A stretch of DNA of 64,000 nucleotides, taken from assembly GCA_010093485.1 (NCBI GenBank), contig MU001494.1, positions 250,758 through 314,757 on the forward strand, given 5' to 3'. This document shows positions 1 to 12,068 of the stretch, piece after piece. A program made the translations under genes and the position numbers. Each line of letters starts with the position of its first letter. The first letter of the stretch is position 1. The notes below the pieces were generated by a model, which made no database searches, had not been told where the DNA came from, and worked only from the letters and a program-made list of their open reading frames with translations. The stretch is from Karstenula rhodostoma CBS 690.94 (lineage: Eukaryota; Ascomycota; Dothideomycetes; Pleosporales; Didymosphaeriaceae).

Positions 1-298
1 CCGCCGCCCTCGATGGCGAAGTGGACGTCCTGGGCGGAGTCGGAGAAGTTCTCACCGTCCCAGAAGAAAGAACCTAGCTCGGTATCAGCAACACTCTTAT
101 GGGGTAGAACAAAGTTGGGTAAGAGAAGAAGGCAAGGTATTGCTATGGGCTGGACATACCGTTGTCGTTGCCGATGTGGTGGTTGAGATCGATCTCAGCA
201 TCCTGCCATTCTCCGTCGGCACGCTGGAGACGAGCGCGGAGGATGTGGTTGTCGTCGACACGGATGGAACCCTCCTCGGCAGTGTAGTGGAAAGACAT
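1..298 (-). CDS. CVNH (cyanovirin-N homology) lectin, 5' part, two exons
   Basis: This is a small carbohydrate-binding protein of the CVNH family, whose members bind oligomannose-type glycans. The ATG is at 298-296. Exon 1 runs 298-160 (46 codons plus one base) and begins [18 protein letters not shown], followed by an [20 protein letters not shown] segment. Exon 2 runs from 73 off the window edge and reads [19 protein letters not shown]. The intron at 159-74 (86 nt) starts GTATGT, has a CTGAT-type branch point near its 3' end and ends in AG. The phase joins to a glycine codon. The order 'ILRARL.R.DGEW...EIDLN.HIGN.NG.F.W.GENF' matches the first half of fungal CVNH proteins, which are about 105-110 residues long; about 70 codons are visible here. 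No signal peptide is present, as in simple fungal CVNH proteins. The C-terminal half lies beyond base 1. This is the only intact-looking gene in the window and it shows no RIP damage. Confidence 0.9.
74..159 (-). other. Intron of the CVNH gene
   Basis: The 86-nt intron reads GTATGT at its 5' end (159-154), contains TGCTGATAC near its 3' end (a good fungal branch point) and ends CTAG at 77-74. It is supported by splice consensus and by exact joining of the CVNH reading frame across it. Confidence 0.85.
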
Positions 299-430
299 GA
301 TGTTGGGTTGGGGGTGACTTGAGACGGGTAGTTGAAATGCAAAGAAGTGCTCAAAAATCGACTGTAATGAGGAGGGAGAGTGGCTTCAGTTACGGCAGAG
401 CCTATGGCGGATATTTGGCTTTATATAGTG
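299..430 (-). promoter_or_regulatory. 5' leader and TATA box of the CVNH gene
   Basis: On the minus strand the sequence CTATATAAAG lies at 428-419, about 120 bases upstream of the ATG at 298. That spacing would put the transcription start near 390 and give a leader of about 90 nt. The leader carries pyrimidine-rich stretches (from 380 down to 360) common in fungal start regions. The TATA match is seen directly; the start site is inferred. The boundary to the AT-rich block is only about 600 bases further upstream. Confidence 0.6.
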
Positions 431-1080
431 ATGAAGAGAACGTTTACCGGTGTTTACACTGTCCACAGGGTCCGCGGGTGTGCCCGCATTGAGCGGAATA
501 AAGTGGGTCTTATCCACCGCGTAGATTGCGCCATTGTACTTCGTTTACACCTACGCGATTTCACTGCGGCCACTCGTGTAACGGAGTGCTTCGATGTTGT
601 GGCTGTGCCACATCTACATGTGCCGCTTTTCCGGCTTGACGATGCTTAATCGCGACATTTCAGCTCTCGTCGACACTTCTGAAGTGGCACGGAAGCCGGT
701 GTCTGAAGGCCATTTGGTGGACGAGATGTTTTGGTCCACTTACTGCACGCTGCCCCATATGGTGGCGCCATTCTTTGTATACGTGGCTCAACTCGAGGCT
801 TCCATTGTGGGGTTCGGTGTCTCGGCACCCCGCTTTCACGATCACTGGCATGAAGAACGTGCCTGAACACTCCTACAGATGCGCGTCATATGTGGATAGT
901 ACTTCCACGGAGGGGTGAGGCTCGACGTCAGTTGCAAGCCATGGCGGTAAGAGACCCGCTCGCACGATACGGTGTGGTAGTGGCGAATTGTGGGTACGCC
1001 AGGACTAGTCGCCGATATTATCGGTGATTTGCAAAAGACCTTTGATTCGCTTACCTTAGGTAGGATAAGCCCAATCCTAT
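431..1080. other. Upstream intergenic DNA and edge of the GC-balanced block; no convincing gene
   Basis: This stretch keeps normal GC and many CpG, CpA and TpG dinucleotides, so it has not been hit by RIP. The short open frames in it overlap on both strands, show no recognisable domain and look like chance. From about 1,020 onward composition changes within some 60 bases to almost pure A/T. Short palindromes occur at the edge: CCGATATTATCGG near 1,012-1,024 and TACCTTAGGTA near 1,051-1,061. I assign them no function. Confidence 0.6.
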
Positions 1081-1117
1081 ATGAATATTAGTATAATTAG
1101 CGTATAAACTATACCTC

Positions 1118-1146
1118 AGCTCTTTTTAATATTTATAAAAAGAGCT
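1118..1146. repeat. Perfect 10-bp inverted repeat (hairpin) at the isochore edge
   Basis: AGCTCTTTTT at 1,118-1,127 is repeated in inverted form as AAAAAGAGCT at 1,137-1,146 around a 9-base A/T loop. It lies just inside the AT-rich block, 88 bases before the first LTR. It could be a transcription-stop-like hairpin or the end of an older transposon; nothing decides between these. Confidence 0.6.
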
Positions 1147-1233
1147 ATAAAACTAGAATAAATAGAAAAAGAAATAGATAAAGAAAAAGTAAATACTATA
1201 CCTTTAGTAGTAAGCTAAAATATAGAATCCTAC

Positions 1234-1309
1234 TATTATAATTATAGGGAGTACACTAGAAAGTAATATAATAAAGGACGGTACTAACTATAGGAAATAA
1301 AAGGTTAGT
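1234..1309 (+). repeat. First 76 bp of the A-prime LTR variant
   Basis: It begins TATTATAATTATAG (originally TG...) and matches 8,135-8,210, the start of the 3' LTR, but not the start of the 529-bp LTRs. It is cut at TTAGT, where the full LTR at 1,310 begins. The matching 3' LTR reads TTAGT at the same point, so this looks like the left side of an insertion into an LTR. Confidence 0.75.
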
Positions 1310-1838
1310 TATTATAATTATAATAGAACTAGACTAGAAGAAAAGAAAGAATTATATATAAAATATTAGTAATAGAGATAAAACTAATAGGTACTTATAT
1401 ATAAACTTATAAGATAGCTTATATTATAAATTATATAACTATAATTCTACTAAAAATATAAAATTCTAAAAATACTAAATTTTAGTAAAAGTAGAGTAAA
1501 TATTTTTACTAAAAGAATAGAATCTATAGAAGTAGATTAGAAAATTCTAAAATAGTAAGAATTAGAATAATTAATATATAATTTAAAAGAATTTCTATAT
1601 AATTCCTATTCTTTATAGTTAATTTAAAATATTATTTAGAAATAGCTTACTTTTATACTTTAATTAAAGCTATTTATATATATATAAATATTTAGTTTTC
1701 TCTTAATATTATTATATTATATTTTATTATAATATAGAATTATTATTTAACTTTATATTTACTTTTATTATATCTTATTCTTTAAATAATCCTTAAGATA
1801 TAAATTTAAATTAAATATATAAAAAATCTCTTATAATA
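1310..1838 (+). repeat. Gypsy-1 LTR (529 bp), 5' side of copy A
   Basis: It starts TATTATAATTATA and ends TTATAATA, the RIP forms of TG...CA. Its length of 529 bp equals that of the LTRs at 13,298-13,826 and 36,729-37,257, and it aligns with them throughout. The internal region of the element starts directly after it. Confidence 0.88.
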
Positions 1839-4800
1839 TTTTAACTACTTAAAGATTTAAGTTAATATAGTATTATTAAATATATCTATTAGCTTAAGGG
1901 GCTTTAAAATAAATACTATTTTAGATCTAGCTAGTAACTTAATAACTCTCTTAGTAGTATAAACTAAGAAGGTAGAATAATTTAAAATATAGCTAGCTAT
2001 AATTATAAAATAAGTTTAAGCCCCTATAACTATAATAGTATACTTATTAAGAATTAACTTTAAAATTCTAGAATTTTATAATAAAGAAATAAAAACTAAC
2101 CTTAAAATATTTTTAATAAATATAAAGTTATACTATAGGTATAACTATAATATATTTAGAAATAACTAAATAAAAATCTTAACTATTATAATATATATAA
2201 TAGAAAGGATAATAGAATAAATATACCTAATTATTAAAAACTTTCTAGTATATAAAATAGAACTAGAAAAATAAAATAAGGAAACTATAAAGATTTTTAT
2301 ATTTTAAAAAGAATTAAAGAAATAAATTAAAATTATATTTAATAAAGTAGATAAAAAATAATAGACTAAATAATTTATTTACTATATTAAGTAAATAAAA
2401 TTAGCTAGTAAATACTCTACTATATTCTAATAGCTTTAAGCTAAAATTAATTAGAATAATATTCTACTATAGATAGCTTACTATAATAGCTTAAAAGAGT
2501 TAGTTAAAGATAAACTATTTTATTATAAAAAGCCTAATAGTCTAAAAGCCCTAATTAAACTAGTAGTATAAATTAATTATTAATTATATAAATAATAGCT
2601 AGAGAAGAAAGAATTTACTAAACTAGTATTTAATTTAAAAACTAATATCTAGAAGTTATATTATAAGTAAAGGAATTATAATAAAGATATAATTATAAAA
2701 AATAAGGCCTATAAAAAAAAGAAATAAACTTTATAATAAAAAAAATAAAATAATATCTAATAATAATACTTTAAGAATAGAGCTTATCTAAACTATAAAA
2801 AGAAAAAATACTTTAAAACTAAATATCCTTTTAAAAAATTTTAGAGTAAGTAAGTTTAAGTAATAAAAGTAGCTATAATAATACTATAGCCTAGAACTCC
2901 TATATTACTACTAGGGGATATTATAAATAATAAGTCTAAGACCTCTAAACTACTAATAAAAGTCTAAAAAATAACTAATAAAAAAAATATTATAAATTAA
3001 ATTTTATAAAACCTATACTAAGTATATAGAAGTAGTAAGTACTTTATACTAGTTTTTAATAATAAAATTAGAATTATAGGTATAGATACTAACTAAATAT
3101 ACTACTAAGTAAAAAAAAAATAAGGTAGAATACTAGCCTTAGTATAGTAAATTTAAATAAATAATAACTACTTAATAATTATATAATAGTACTATAAATT
3201 TACTAAATATAAATACTATAAAAGGGAAAAAGATATAGTAATAAAAGTATTTAATAAATTAGAATATAAAAAACTATTAAAAAAAAATTATATTATAGAA
3301 TTATACTATATATATAGATATAAAAAGTAGAAGGAATATTATAATATTTTAAAATAGTACTAATATTATCTATACTACTACCCTATATATTAGAAGTAAA
3401 AGTATATAGTAGAATATTAGTCTATAAAATATAACTTAAAAAAAACTAAAAAATTTTATAAGTATAGTAATAATACTTATTCTTTATAAAAAAATCTAAA
3501 TTATATATAATAAGTTTAATAGGAGAATTATAACTATATAGAGAAATATTTAAAATACCTTAATAAAAAAAAAGAAATTACTAGTAATTAATAAAAGGAA
3601 TACTATAAATATATTATATTATATAACTATATAGTTATAGAATACCCTATATACTATAACTAAATAAATAAAAAAGAACTTATTTAAGTTCTTAAAATAA
3701 AATAATACTAGAAATATATATACTAGAATTACCCTAAAACCCCTTAAGAATACTAATAAAGTAACTAAAGGTAATATATAAAAAAGTTTAAAAAAATAAA
3801 AAATCTATAATATAATAACTAGTTACTATATAATAAATAGAAGTATATAGAAGTCTATAATAAGACTTAAATAAAGTTAAAAAAGTAGAATATTACTAAG
3901 TAATAAGCTAAGCTAGTAAGAGTATTCTAAAAGCTTAAAAAGTAAATAAAAATAATAAAGCTATAGAACTTTATATAAAAAAATAAGTTATAATTTAAGA
4001 ATTCTAAGTAAATATACTAATAAATTCTAATACTACTAGATATCTAATTTTATTTAAAGTAGTAGAGAAATATAACTTACTATATTATAATAAAATAAAG
4101 TTAGTTTAATTAGAAATAGTAAATAGGATATTTTTCTAAAGGTATAGTAAAGACTAATTATACTTTAAAATATTACTATTACTAGTAGGTATTAAAGAAT
4201 TTAAAAGCTAATATAGCTTTACTATAATAGATATAGAAAGCCTAAAAGCTATTATAAACTATAACTAGTTATTAGAAAATAATTTAGATATTAACTAGAA
4301 AAGTTAAATAATATATAGCTAAGAATTAATATTATAGATTACTAGTATAAAATATCTATAGAAAGTAAAGCTAAAAACCCTAAATATTTTAACTAAGTAG
4401 GCTATATAATAATAGACTAAGGAGATCTTAGCTACTAAGATTACTAGAATTCTAAAAAAGAATTAAAAATAAGTATAAATTATTTAAGTATAATATTTAA
4501 ACCTCTAGGTTATAAAGAAACTATTAATAATTCTACTAGAATATAAAAAGTATATAGAATTCTTTAAAGAAATTAAAAGGGAAAAACTACTAAATTACTA
4601 AAAATAAAATTATAAAATACTTTTAAAAGAGGGTATAAAACTATAACTAGAATAACTAAAACTAATATTAATAAACTAGAAAAAAAAAGTATAAAAGTAT
4701 TTATAAAAGAATTTAGAATAAAAGTATATTTAAAAAAGTTATAGTTTTATAGCCTTTCTAATTCTATAGATACTTAAAAAGAATAATAAGCTATAACTCT

Positions 4801-7800
4801 ATATAAATTATAGATAGCTAAATAATACTATAATTATAAATTAGTATTTATTACCCTTAATTATAGAGCTTATAAATTAACTCTAAAGAGTTAAGTAATT
4901 TATAAAATTTAATATATATAATAGATATTACTATATATAAATTACTAAAGGATATAAATAAAAAATAGTATTTAGAACTAAATATAGTCTCTATAAATAC
5001 TAGATTATACTATTTAAGTTAATAAATACCCCTATAATATTTTAGATAATTATTAATAAAGTACTATATAAATATTTAGATATATTCTATATAGTATAAC
5101 TTAATAATATACTTATTTACTCTACTAGAATACTAAAGGAATATATTAGATATATAAAAAAAATATTTAAAAAGATAAAAAAATATTAATTACTTTTCTA
5201 TTTAAATAAGTATAAGTTCTATATTATTAAAATAAAGTATCTAGAATTTATTATTTTAAAAAAAGATATATTAATAGATTAAAAGAAGGTTACTACTATA
5301 TAGAAATAGCTAATTCTTAAGTTAATAAAGAATATCTAGTTTTTTCTAAGGTTTATTAATATCTATTAGAAGTTTATAAAGGATTATTCTAAAACTACTA
5401 TACTACTAATAGATTTTATAAAAAAGAGTAATAATAAAGCTATATAACTAATTTAAAAAAAGCTATTAGAAATATTTAGAAAATTATAGGTAATATTTCT
5501 AATAGCCCTATTTCTATAAATATTTAATCTATAAAAACTAGCTAGGGTTAAAATAAATATATTAGACTATATATTAGAAGTAATTCTTTTATAACTAGAT
5601 AAAAATAAAAAATAGAGACTAGTATTTTACTATTTATAAAAGTTTTTAGAAATAAAACTTAATTATAATATTTATAATAAAAAACTACTAGTAATAGTAG
5701 ATATTTTTAAATAATAAAAAGTATAGCTTATAGAAGTTTACTTTAAAATAAAGATATAAATAGACTACTAGAATTTTATTAACTTTATATTAATAAAGAA
5801 ACTTAACTAATAATAAATATAGTAAATAGAATTCTTAGTAAATTTTAATTTTATAATTTACTATTAACTTAGAACTTTTAATAGTATAGTAGATACCTTA
5901 AGTAGATAATTAGACTTAACTAAAAATAAAATTAAGCTATATAATATAGTACTATATAAATATAAAAATAGTATACTTAAGTATAACTAACTAAAGATTA
6001 GAGTATAAATAGCTAGTCTAAAATATATAAAATTAAAAGTATAAAATTTCTAAAACTAGTAGAAACTTAATTAAAACTAGAAAGAGAAATATAATCTCTT
6101 TAAATATAGTTTTAATAAAACTAGATAAGACTACTAATAGTAAATTATTATTAATAATAGATATATACCTATCCTAATTAAAAAACTATATAAATTAAAA
6201 AAATAGAAATATCTAGATATTAAAGAAATAATATATTATATTATAAATAAATATACTATTCCTAAGTTTAAGTAGCTAGTAATATAGGAAATAAGTAACT
6301 ATTTAGTTTACTAAAAAAAATAAGTCTAAGAAATATAAGCCTTATAAACTTCTATAACTACTATTTATAGTAAAATAACTATAGTAAAATATAATAATAA
6401 ATTTTATTATAAAACTCTTAAAATTATTATAGTTAGAAATAAGATATATATATAATACTATTATAGTAATAATATATAGACTTATAAAAATAGCTAAGTT
6501 TAGGCCAATAAAAGAATTTATAATAATAGAGGAACTAGTCTATAAAATAAATAATATACTATTCTCTAAATATAAACTACTAAAAGAATTTATTATAAAT
6601 AGAAATAAACTCTTTACCTTAAAGTATTAAAATACTTTTACTATAGTTTTAAAAATAAATTAAAAGCTATTAATAAGCTTCTACTCTAAAATAAATAAAT
6701 AAATAAAATATATAAATTAGATACTTAAATAGTATTTATAATTCTATATTAATAAGTAATAAAATAACTAGATAGAATTTCTACTAACTATATAGTTAAT
6801 ATATAATAACTTAAAGTTAGATATAATAGAATACTTACCCTATTATATAAACTATAAATATAAGCTAGTTACTTATTAAAATCTAAAGAATATAGAAAGT
6901 ATCTCTACTAGAGTCTAAAATAAAACTTAGAAAATAAAAAAATATTATAAAGTTTTATAGAAAAGAATTATCTATAGAGTTTTTATAATATTTAAGAATA
7001 TAAATAAATAAAGAATTAAGAAACTAATCCTTAAAAAAGGGGATAAAGTTTTCCTATTATAAAAAAATTTAAAAATAAAATAACTAAGTAAAAAACTAAA
7101 TTACTTTTAGATAGAACCTTTTAAAGTTTAAGAAATAAAAGAATTAATTATAACTAAATTACTTCTACTAATAGGTATAAAGATATATTTTACTTTTTAT
7201 AAATTACTTTTAGAACTAGTACCTTTAAATATTCTAATTAAAACCTAGCTAGAGTTAGAAGATAATAAGTATTAGATTAAAGTAATTAAAAACCTATAAA
7301 TAGTTAAAGATTAGTAAAGATATCTAGTTAAGTAGAAAAGATAGCTAGAATAATATAATATATAGAAACTAGAAAGAAATCTTATAAATTATAAAGAATT
7401 ACTAAAGAAGTTCTAGTTAGAATAATTCTAAAAAGGTTAGTTAGAAAAGATATAAAGTTAAAATTAATAAAGAAGTTAAAAAAAAAAAAAAAAAATAATT
7501 AGCTTATAATTAGCTACTATTAATAGTTATTAGTAAAGATAGTAAAAGTATATATTAGCTATTAAAAACTATACCTTTTATAGATAAAAAATCCTTCTTT
7601 TATAAATAATTTATAATACTAATAATTTAAAAATTATATTAAGTAAGAGAATACTTCTACTCCTTTATCTCTATAACCTCTATTTTAAAGTAAGTAACTT
7701 TAACCTTAATATAAAAAAAAATAAAATATCTTTTATATTTTTTTATTTAAATATACTCTTACTCTTTATTAGATACCTAAAGACTATAGTCTATATATAT

Positions 7801-8134
7801 AAAAAAATAGTTTATATAATAACTAGTCTTTATATTTATAAAATAATAAAACTTTAGCTTCTAATAATACTTATAACTTAGTAAACCTAATATTTCTAAG
7901 CCTTAAAATTTAATCTTTTATATATAAATATAATAAAACTTAACTATTAAATAAAGAGCTTTTAGTATAATTAAGAAAATAAAAAAAGTCTAGAGAGAAA
8001 TATAATATAAGTTAATTTTAAAAGGGGCTTATTTTTATATACTAGAACTTAATAAGGATAGAAATACTATATAATAACTATACTATAAGAATAATAATAA
8101 AATATTAGAATAATAACCCTAAATAAAAAAATAA
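1839..8134 (+). pseudogene. Degraded gag-pol of Gypsy-1 copy A
   Basis: The coding region is destroyed by RIP but motif spacing survives. A Gag zinc knuckle at 2,785-2,826 keeps exact C-X2-C-X4-H-X4-C spacing with all four zinc ligands changed to tyrosine (TGT/TGC or CAC to TAT/TAC). The reverse transcriptase block reads VQLNNILIYS, the damaged form of VYLDDILIYS. RNase H follows, ending in a recognisable LSRQ block near 5,900, then integrase. The chromodomain at 7,310-7,430 reads YLVKQKRQLEQYNIQKLE, the damaged YLVKWKGW..EYNTWEPE core. A chromodomain marks the chromovirus clade, which uses it to target heterochromatin. The element is dead. Confidence 0.85.
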
Positions 8135-8615
8135 TATTATAATTATAGAAAGTATATTAAAAAGTAATATAATAAAGGATAGTATTAACTATAAGAAATA
8201 AAAAGTTAGTAGTAAGATTTAAAAAAACTAGCTACTAATATTATATAATAATATTTTATAGAAGTATAGGGCTAGTAGAATAATAAGGTTATATAATAAT
8301 ATTCTATATAAAATAGATATTCTAGGGATAACCCCCTCTATATAGAATAATAAAATATTAAAAGAATAAAATAACTAGTATATAGTCTAGAAAGATTTTT
8401 ATATAATTTCTATTCTTTATAGTTAACTTTTATACTTAAATTAATATATTTTATCTATATATAAATATTTAGTCTTTTTTTAGTATTATTATATTATATT
8501 TTATTATAATATAGAATTATTATTTAATTTTATATTTACCTCTATTATATTTTATTCCTTAAATAATCCTTAAAATATAAATCTAAATTAGGTATATAGA
8601 AAACCCCTTATAATA
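8135..8615 (+). repeat. Gypsy-1 LTR, A-prime variant (481 bp), 3' side of copy A
   Basis: It starts TATTATAATTATAG and ends TTATAATA. The 3' half aligns with the 529-bp LTRs, while the 5' half is different and matches only 1,234-1,309. An A-rich tract just before it (about 8,121-8,132) is the RIP-altered polypurine tract; in copy B the same place is still a G-rich run at 36,717-36,724. Confidence 0.82.
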
Positions 8616-9116
8616 TCTATATTATAAAAAGTTTTTATCTTACTAGTATATATAGGCGGCCAGCGTAGTCTAATATACACTCGTATATAATTAAGTACTC
8701 TAGGTATCTAGTATATACTAGCTAGTTCTATATTTTTATATATATATATATATATATCTATAGTCTATATATATTTATATAAATTAATAATATATTAGTA
8801 AGTAGCTTAGTAAGTAAAAAAAATAAAATATTTATAAATTTAAAATTTTAAAGGCCTTACTACTATATAATAATATAATAGGTTAGTTATACTATATTAT
8901 AAAAAGTTTTTTAGAAGAGCTATATAGATATATATATTTATATATATTTATATCTATACTATCTAGAGTATATAGATATATATAGGTATATATAGATATA
9001 TTAAATATATATAAATATATATTAACTATATAAATATATATAATTATATATAACTATATACTAACTATATAAATATATATAAGTATATATAAATATATAT
9101 AAATAAATTTATAATA
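8616..9116. other. TA-rich spacer with two short repeat ends
   Basis: No gene is visible. Bases 8,620-8,745 recur in inverted orientation at 49,550-49,668. They include a rare unRIPed patch (GGCGGCCAGCG at 8,654-8,664). Bases from 8,896 (TATAAAAAGTTTTTTAGAAG) recur at 50,225 in the same orientation and at 50,085-50,200 inverted, and in both places lead into the SNF2-like unit. Both repeats share a TATAAAAAGTTTTT end. Long TA microsatellite runs fill 8,730-9,090. Confidence 0.6.
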
Positions 9117-12068
9117 ATTTAGTATAATTTATTATAATTACTATAGCCTAAGAGATTATAAAGTCTACTACTATAGTTTCTAGTTAGTAATTAATCTCTA
9201 CTAGTATATTTTAATATTATACTCTAATATTATTAGCTCTTTATTTTAATATTAATTTAAATTATTATAGTTTACTAGTATATATATTTTACTTATAATA
9301 TATATTTCTACTTTAAAATAATTTTTATTATTAGTATTTATATTCTTATCTATATTATAATCTTTTTATTTTATACTTTAATCTAGTACTATTCTTTACT
9401 ACTTATACTAGTTAATATACTACTATCCTTTTTAGAAATATTTATATCTATAGTATTTTTTATAATAACCTTATTAGTTTTCTTTAAAAATTACTTATAC
9501 TCTATTATATATATATCTATCTAGCTATCTATATTATAAAATAGTAAAGTAATTACTTCTAACTCTTTTTACCCTATATATATAGGTCTTTAGATAAATT
9601 ATTTAAACTTTTTAATCTTTAGTAGTAGTAAGTTAATAAGTATAATATTTACTCCTACTAGGTTAATACTTTTAGTATATAAGTTAGTATTAAATATAAT
9701 AACCCTTAGTATACTATCTAAGTTATTAAATATATTAATTATAATCTACTACTCTAGAAATATAAAACTACTATAAAAAAGTATAATATTTATTTTACTA
9801 TTTATAGCTTAGTTTATAGAGTAAAATTTAGTAGTTATATTTACTATATTATATAATAGATTCTAAATACTATATTATTATTAGTATAATAACTTATAGT
9901 AATATATAATATATCTATAATAGTATAAAGGAGGGCTATAATAAATATTTTAGTTTTAAATAATATTTTATTTTAGTAAGGCTTTCTATTAGGGCTAAAT
10001 TTTAACTATTAGCTTTTTATAGTTCTCTCTACTTTATAAATATATTTTCTAATCTAGATCTATTTTATATTACCTTTAACTACTTTATTAAAATATATAA
10101 AGAGTAGGGAAGCTTAGATATTTTTATAAACTAAGTTAAAGTTATTAATATAGGTATTAATATTATACTCTTTATAGAATTATACTAGTAATAGTAAAAT
10201 ACTTATAATATAAAGGTTATAATAAGACTTTAGTATTCTAATATTAATAACTTTACTCTCTTTTACTATAATATAGTTCTTTTATTCTTTCTATATTATT
10301 TAAACTATATTTTAAAATACTCCTCTATTTACTATATTATATTTAATAAGTATATTCTACTAGATAAGATTAATATTAGTAGTTTATAATAAAATCTTTT
10401 TATTAAGTTTTTTTATAAACTTATTATACTTAATAGATAGAATTTATATAATATTAGCTATTATTTTATTATATTTAATAAACTTAGGGTTCTAAAATAT
10501 ATTATATATTTAATTAATCTTTTTTATATTATAAGCTACTTATATATTACCTTTTTAAATTATATTAAATACTATAGGTAGCTTTTTATAAAGGTATAGT
10601 AGTACTTTTTATTTTATAGACTTCTAAGTACTAATAGTTTTTTACTTAGCTATATTATATTTATAGATAAAATATTAGAGAATACTAATATACTTTACCC
10701 TATATATTTTATTTAGGAAGTTATCTATATTACTAGATTACTAGAACTTCTAAGCTATAAAGTAGAAAAAATAGTTTATAAGAATTCTAGTATTATTTTT
10801 ATATATAATATCTAATATAATCTAATAAATAGCTAGACTAAAGTTATTTTAAACTACCTTTTAATACTAGAGTTTATATAGAACCTTAAATATTTTAGAC
10901 TTTATTAAGTAGATATTATAGCCTCTATTTTATATAATATTCCTTATATTAATTAGGGCCTTACTTAAGTTTATATAGTAGTTAGTTATAAGTATAATAA
11001 CCCTAGTTTTCTTAAACCTCTATTATATAATTTATAGTATAAGTAAAGTATAGACTATTTATACCCTTAAATTTAACTTCTAGAATATTATATTACTTAA
11101 TATCTTTATTAAGGGAGGGCTATACTCTATATAAGTATTTACTTTATATTATATTATAGATTTTTCCTTAAGCTTATAAAGATTATATATCTACTTTAGA
11201 CTTTTACTATTATTTATACTATTACTTAAATTATTATACTATAATTTTATATATATAATAACTAGTTTATTATTAGAGAGCTTTAAAAAGACTATAATAT
11301 TTATTATTTTTTATAGGGGTAGTAGTATAAAATCTTTAAGTAAACTATATTATTATAGTTATTTATACTCTATATTTTCTTTATTCTATTATACCTCTTA
11401 CTAGTAGTATATTTTAAGTTAGTTATATATAATATATTTTATTAGTTTATATTTAATTATAAAGTAGAATAGTAATACCTTATACCCTACTATAGAGATC
11501 TAGTATAGTAGATTTAATATAATATTTATTTAGTTACTACTAGTATTTATAACTATAAGAAGCTAACTATATTCTATTAGTATTTTATATATATATATTT
11601 AAGAATATAATAAATATAAATAAGAGAATAGATATAGATTTTAGTTTAAGTAAATACTATTCTAGCCTTTTTATAAATAAGATTTTACTAAAAGGCCCTA
11701 TTAATATTACTAAATACTAAAATATTATTAAGTAATCTAGTATTTTATAATAAAACTTAAAAAGTATAAATATAACTTCCTTATACTAAATCTAGATTTA
11801 TTACTATTACTTTTAAATATTTAGATAACTATTTTAGCTAATACTATTTATTAGTAAATAAATATTTCTACTCTAGGTATAAGGCCCTATATTAAAGGAA
11901 ATAAAATTAGTTTATAGAATATTATAAGTATATTTTTATTAAGTATAAATATATTAGCTATTATAAAATATAACTCTATAGTTATTTAGGTATATATCTA
12001 GCTAAGTTTAGTATTAATAGTAGTATTTACCCTATATATAGTTATTAGTATAGTTCTAGTAGAATATA
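9117..12068 (-). pseudogene. SNF2-like helicase relic, copy 1 (C-terminal half only)
   Basis: This copy matches the C-terminal part of the two units at 50,447-57,030 and 57,340-63,873. On the minus strand one frame stays readable if TAA/TAG are taken as former Q/W codons. Near the C terminus a segment like 'FNNLDSxLRV..xNTNLYTKGIN' is followed by 'RPIYIGQKE' at about 9,597-9,563, resembling SNF2 motifs V and VI (..GINL.. and GR..RIGQ). SNF2 ATPases move along double-stranded DNA and remodel chromatin. The copy stops at about 12,068, where the other units continue for another 3.5 kb, so it is truncated. Identity rests on the C-terminal motifs; a RecQ-type telomere-linked helicase was considered but fits less well. 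Confidence 0.5.

Larger units (their letters stand above)
1234..8615 (+). mobile_element. Gypsy-1 copy A: RIP-degraded chromodomain Ty3/Gypsy retrotransposon with chimeric LTR
   Basis: The 7.4-kb element runs from a 5' LTR region (1,234-1,838) to a 3' LTR (8,135-8,615). Flanks are CCTAC on the left and TCTAT on the right, a 5-bp TSD once RIP C-to-T change is allowed. The interior reads on the plus strand in Ty3/Gypsy order: Gag zinc knuckle (2,785-2,826), reverse transcriptase with the YLDD block (5,086-5,130), RNase H, integrase and a C-terminal chromodomain (7,310-7,430). Stops are TAA or TAG only. A second copy with the same order lies at 13,298-37,257. The 5' LTR is composite: 76 bases of one LTR variant (matching the start of the 3' LTR) followed by a complete 529-bp LTR of another variant. 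Confidence 0.87.

Noticed and set aside
140..322. 60-codon plus-strand frame
   Set aside because: It is antisense to CVNH exon 1 and has no domain or start signal.
97..354. 85-codon open frame on the minus strand over the CVNH exon
   Set aside because: It lies in another frame of the real CVNH exon and runs through its intron; the ATG at 298 gives the conserved protein.
380..870. Overlapping short open frames on both strands upstream of the CVNH gene
   Set aside because: They overlap each other in several frames, have no recognisable domain, and open frames of 60-90 codons are expected by chance in GC-balanced DNA.
8654..8664. GC-rich patch as a transcription factor site
   Set aside because: It is a surviving unRIPed patch within a repeat whose inverted copy at 49,550-49,668 has lost it; there is no gene nearby.
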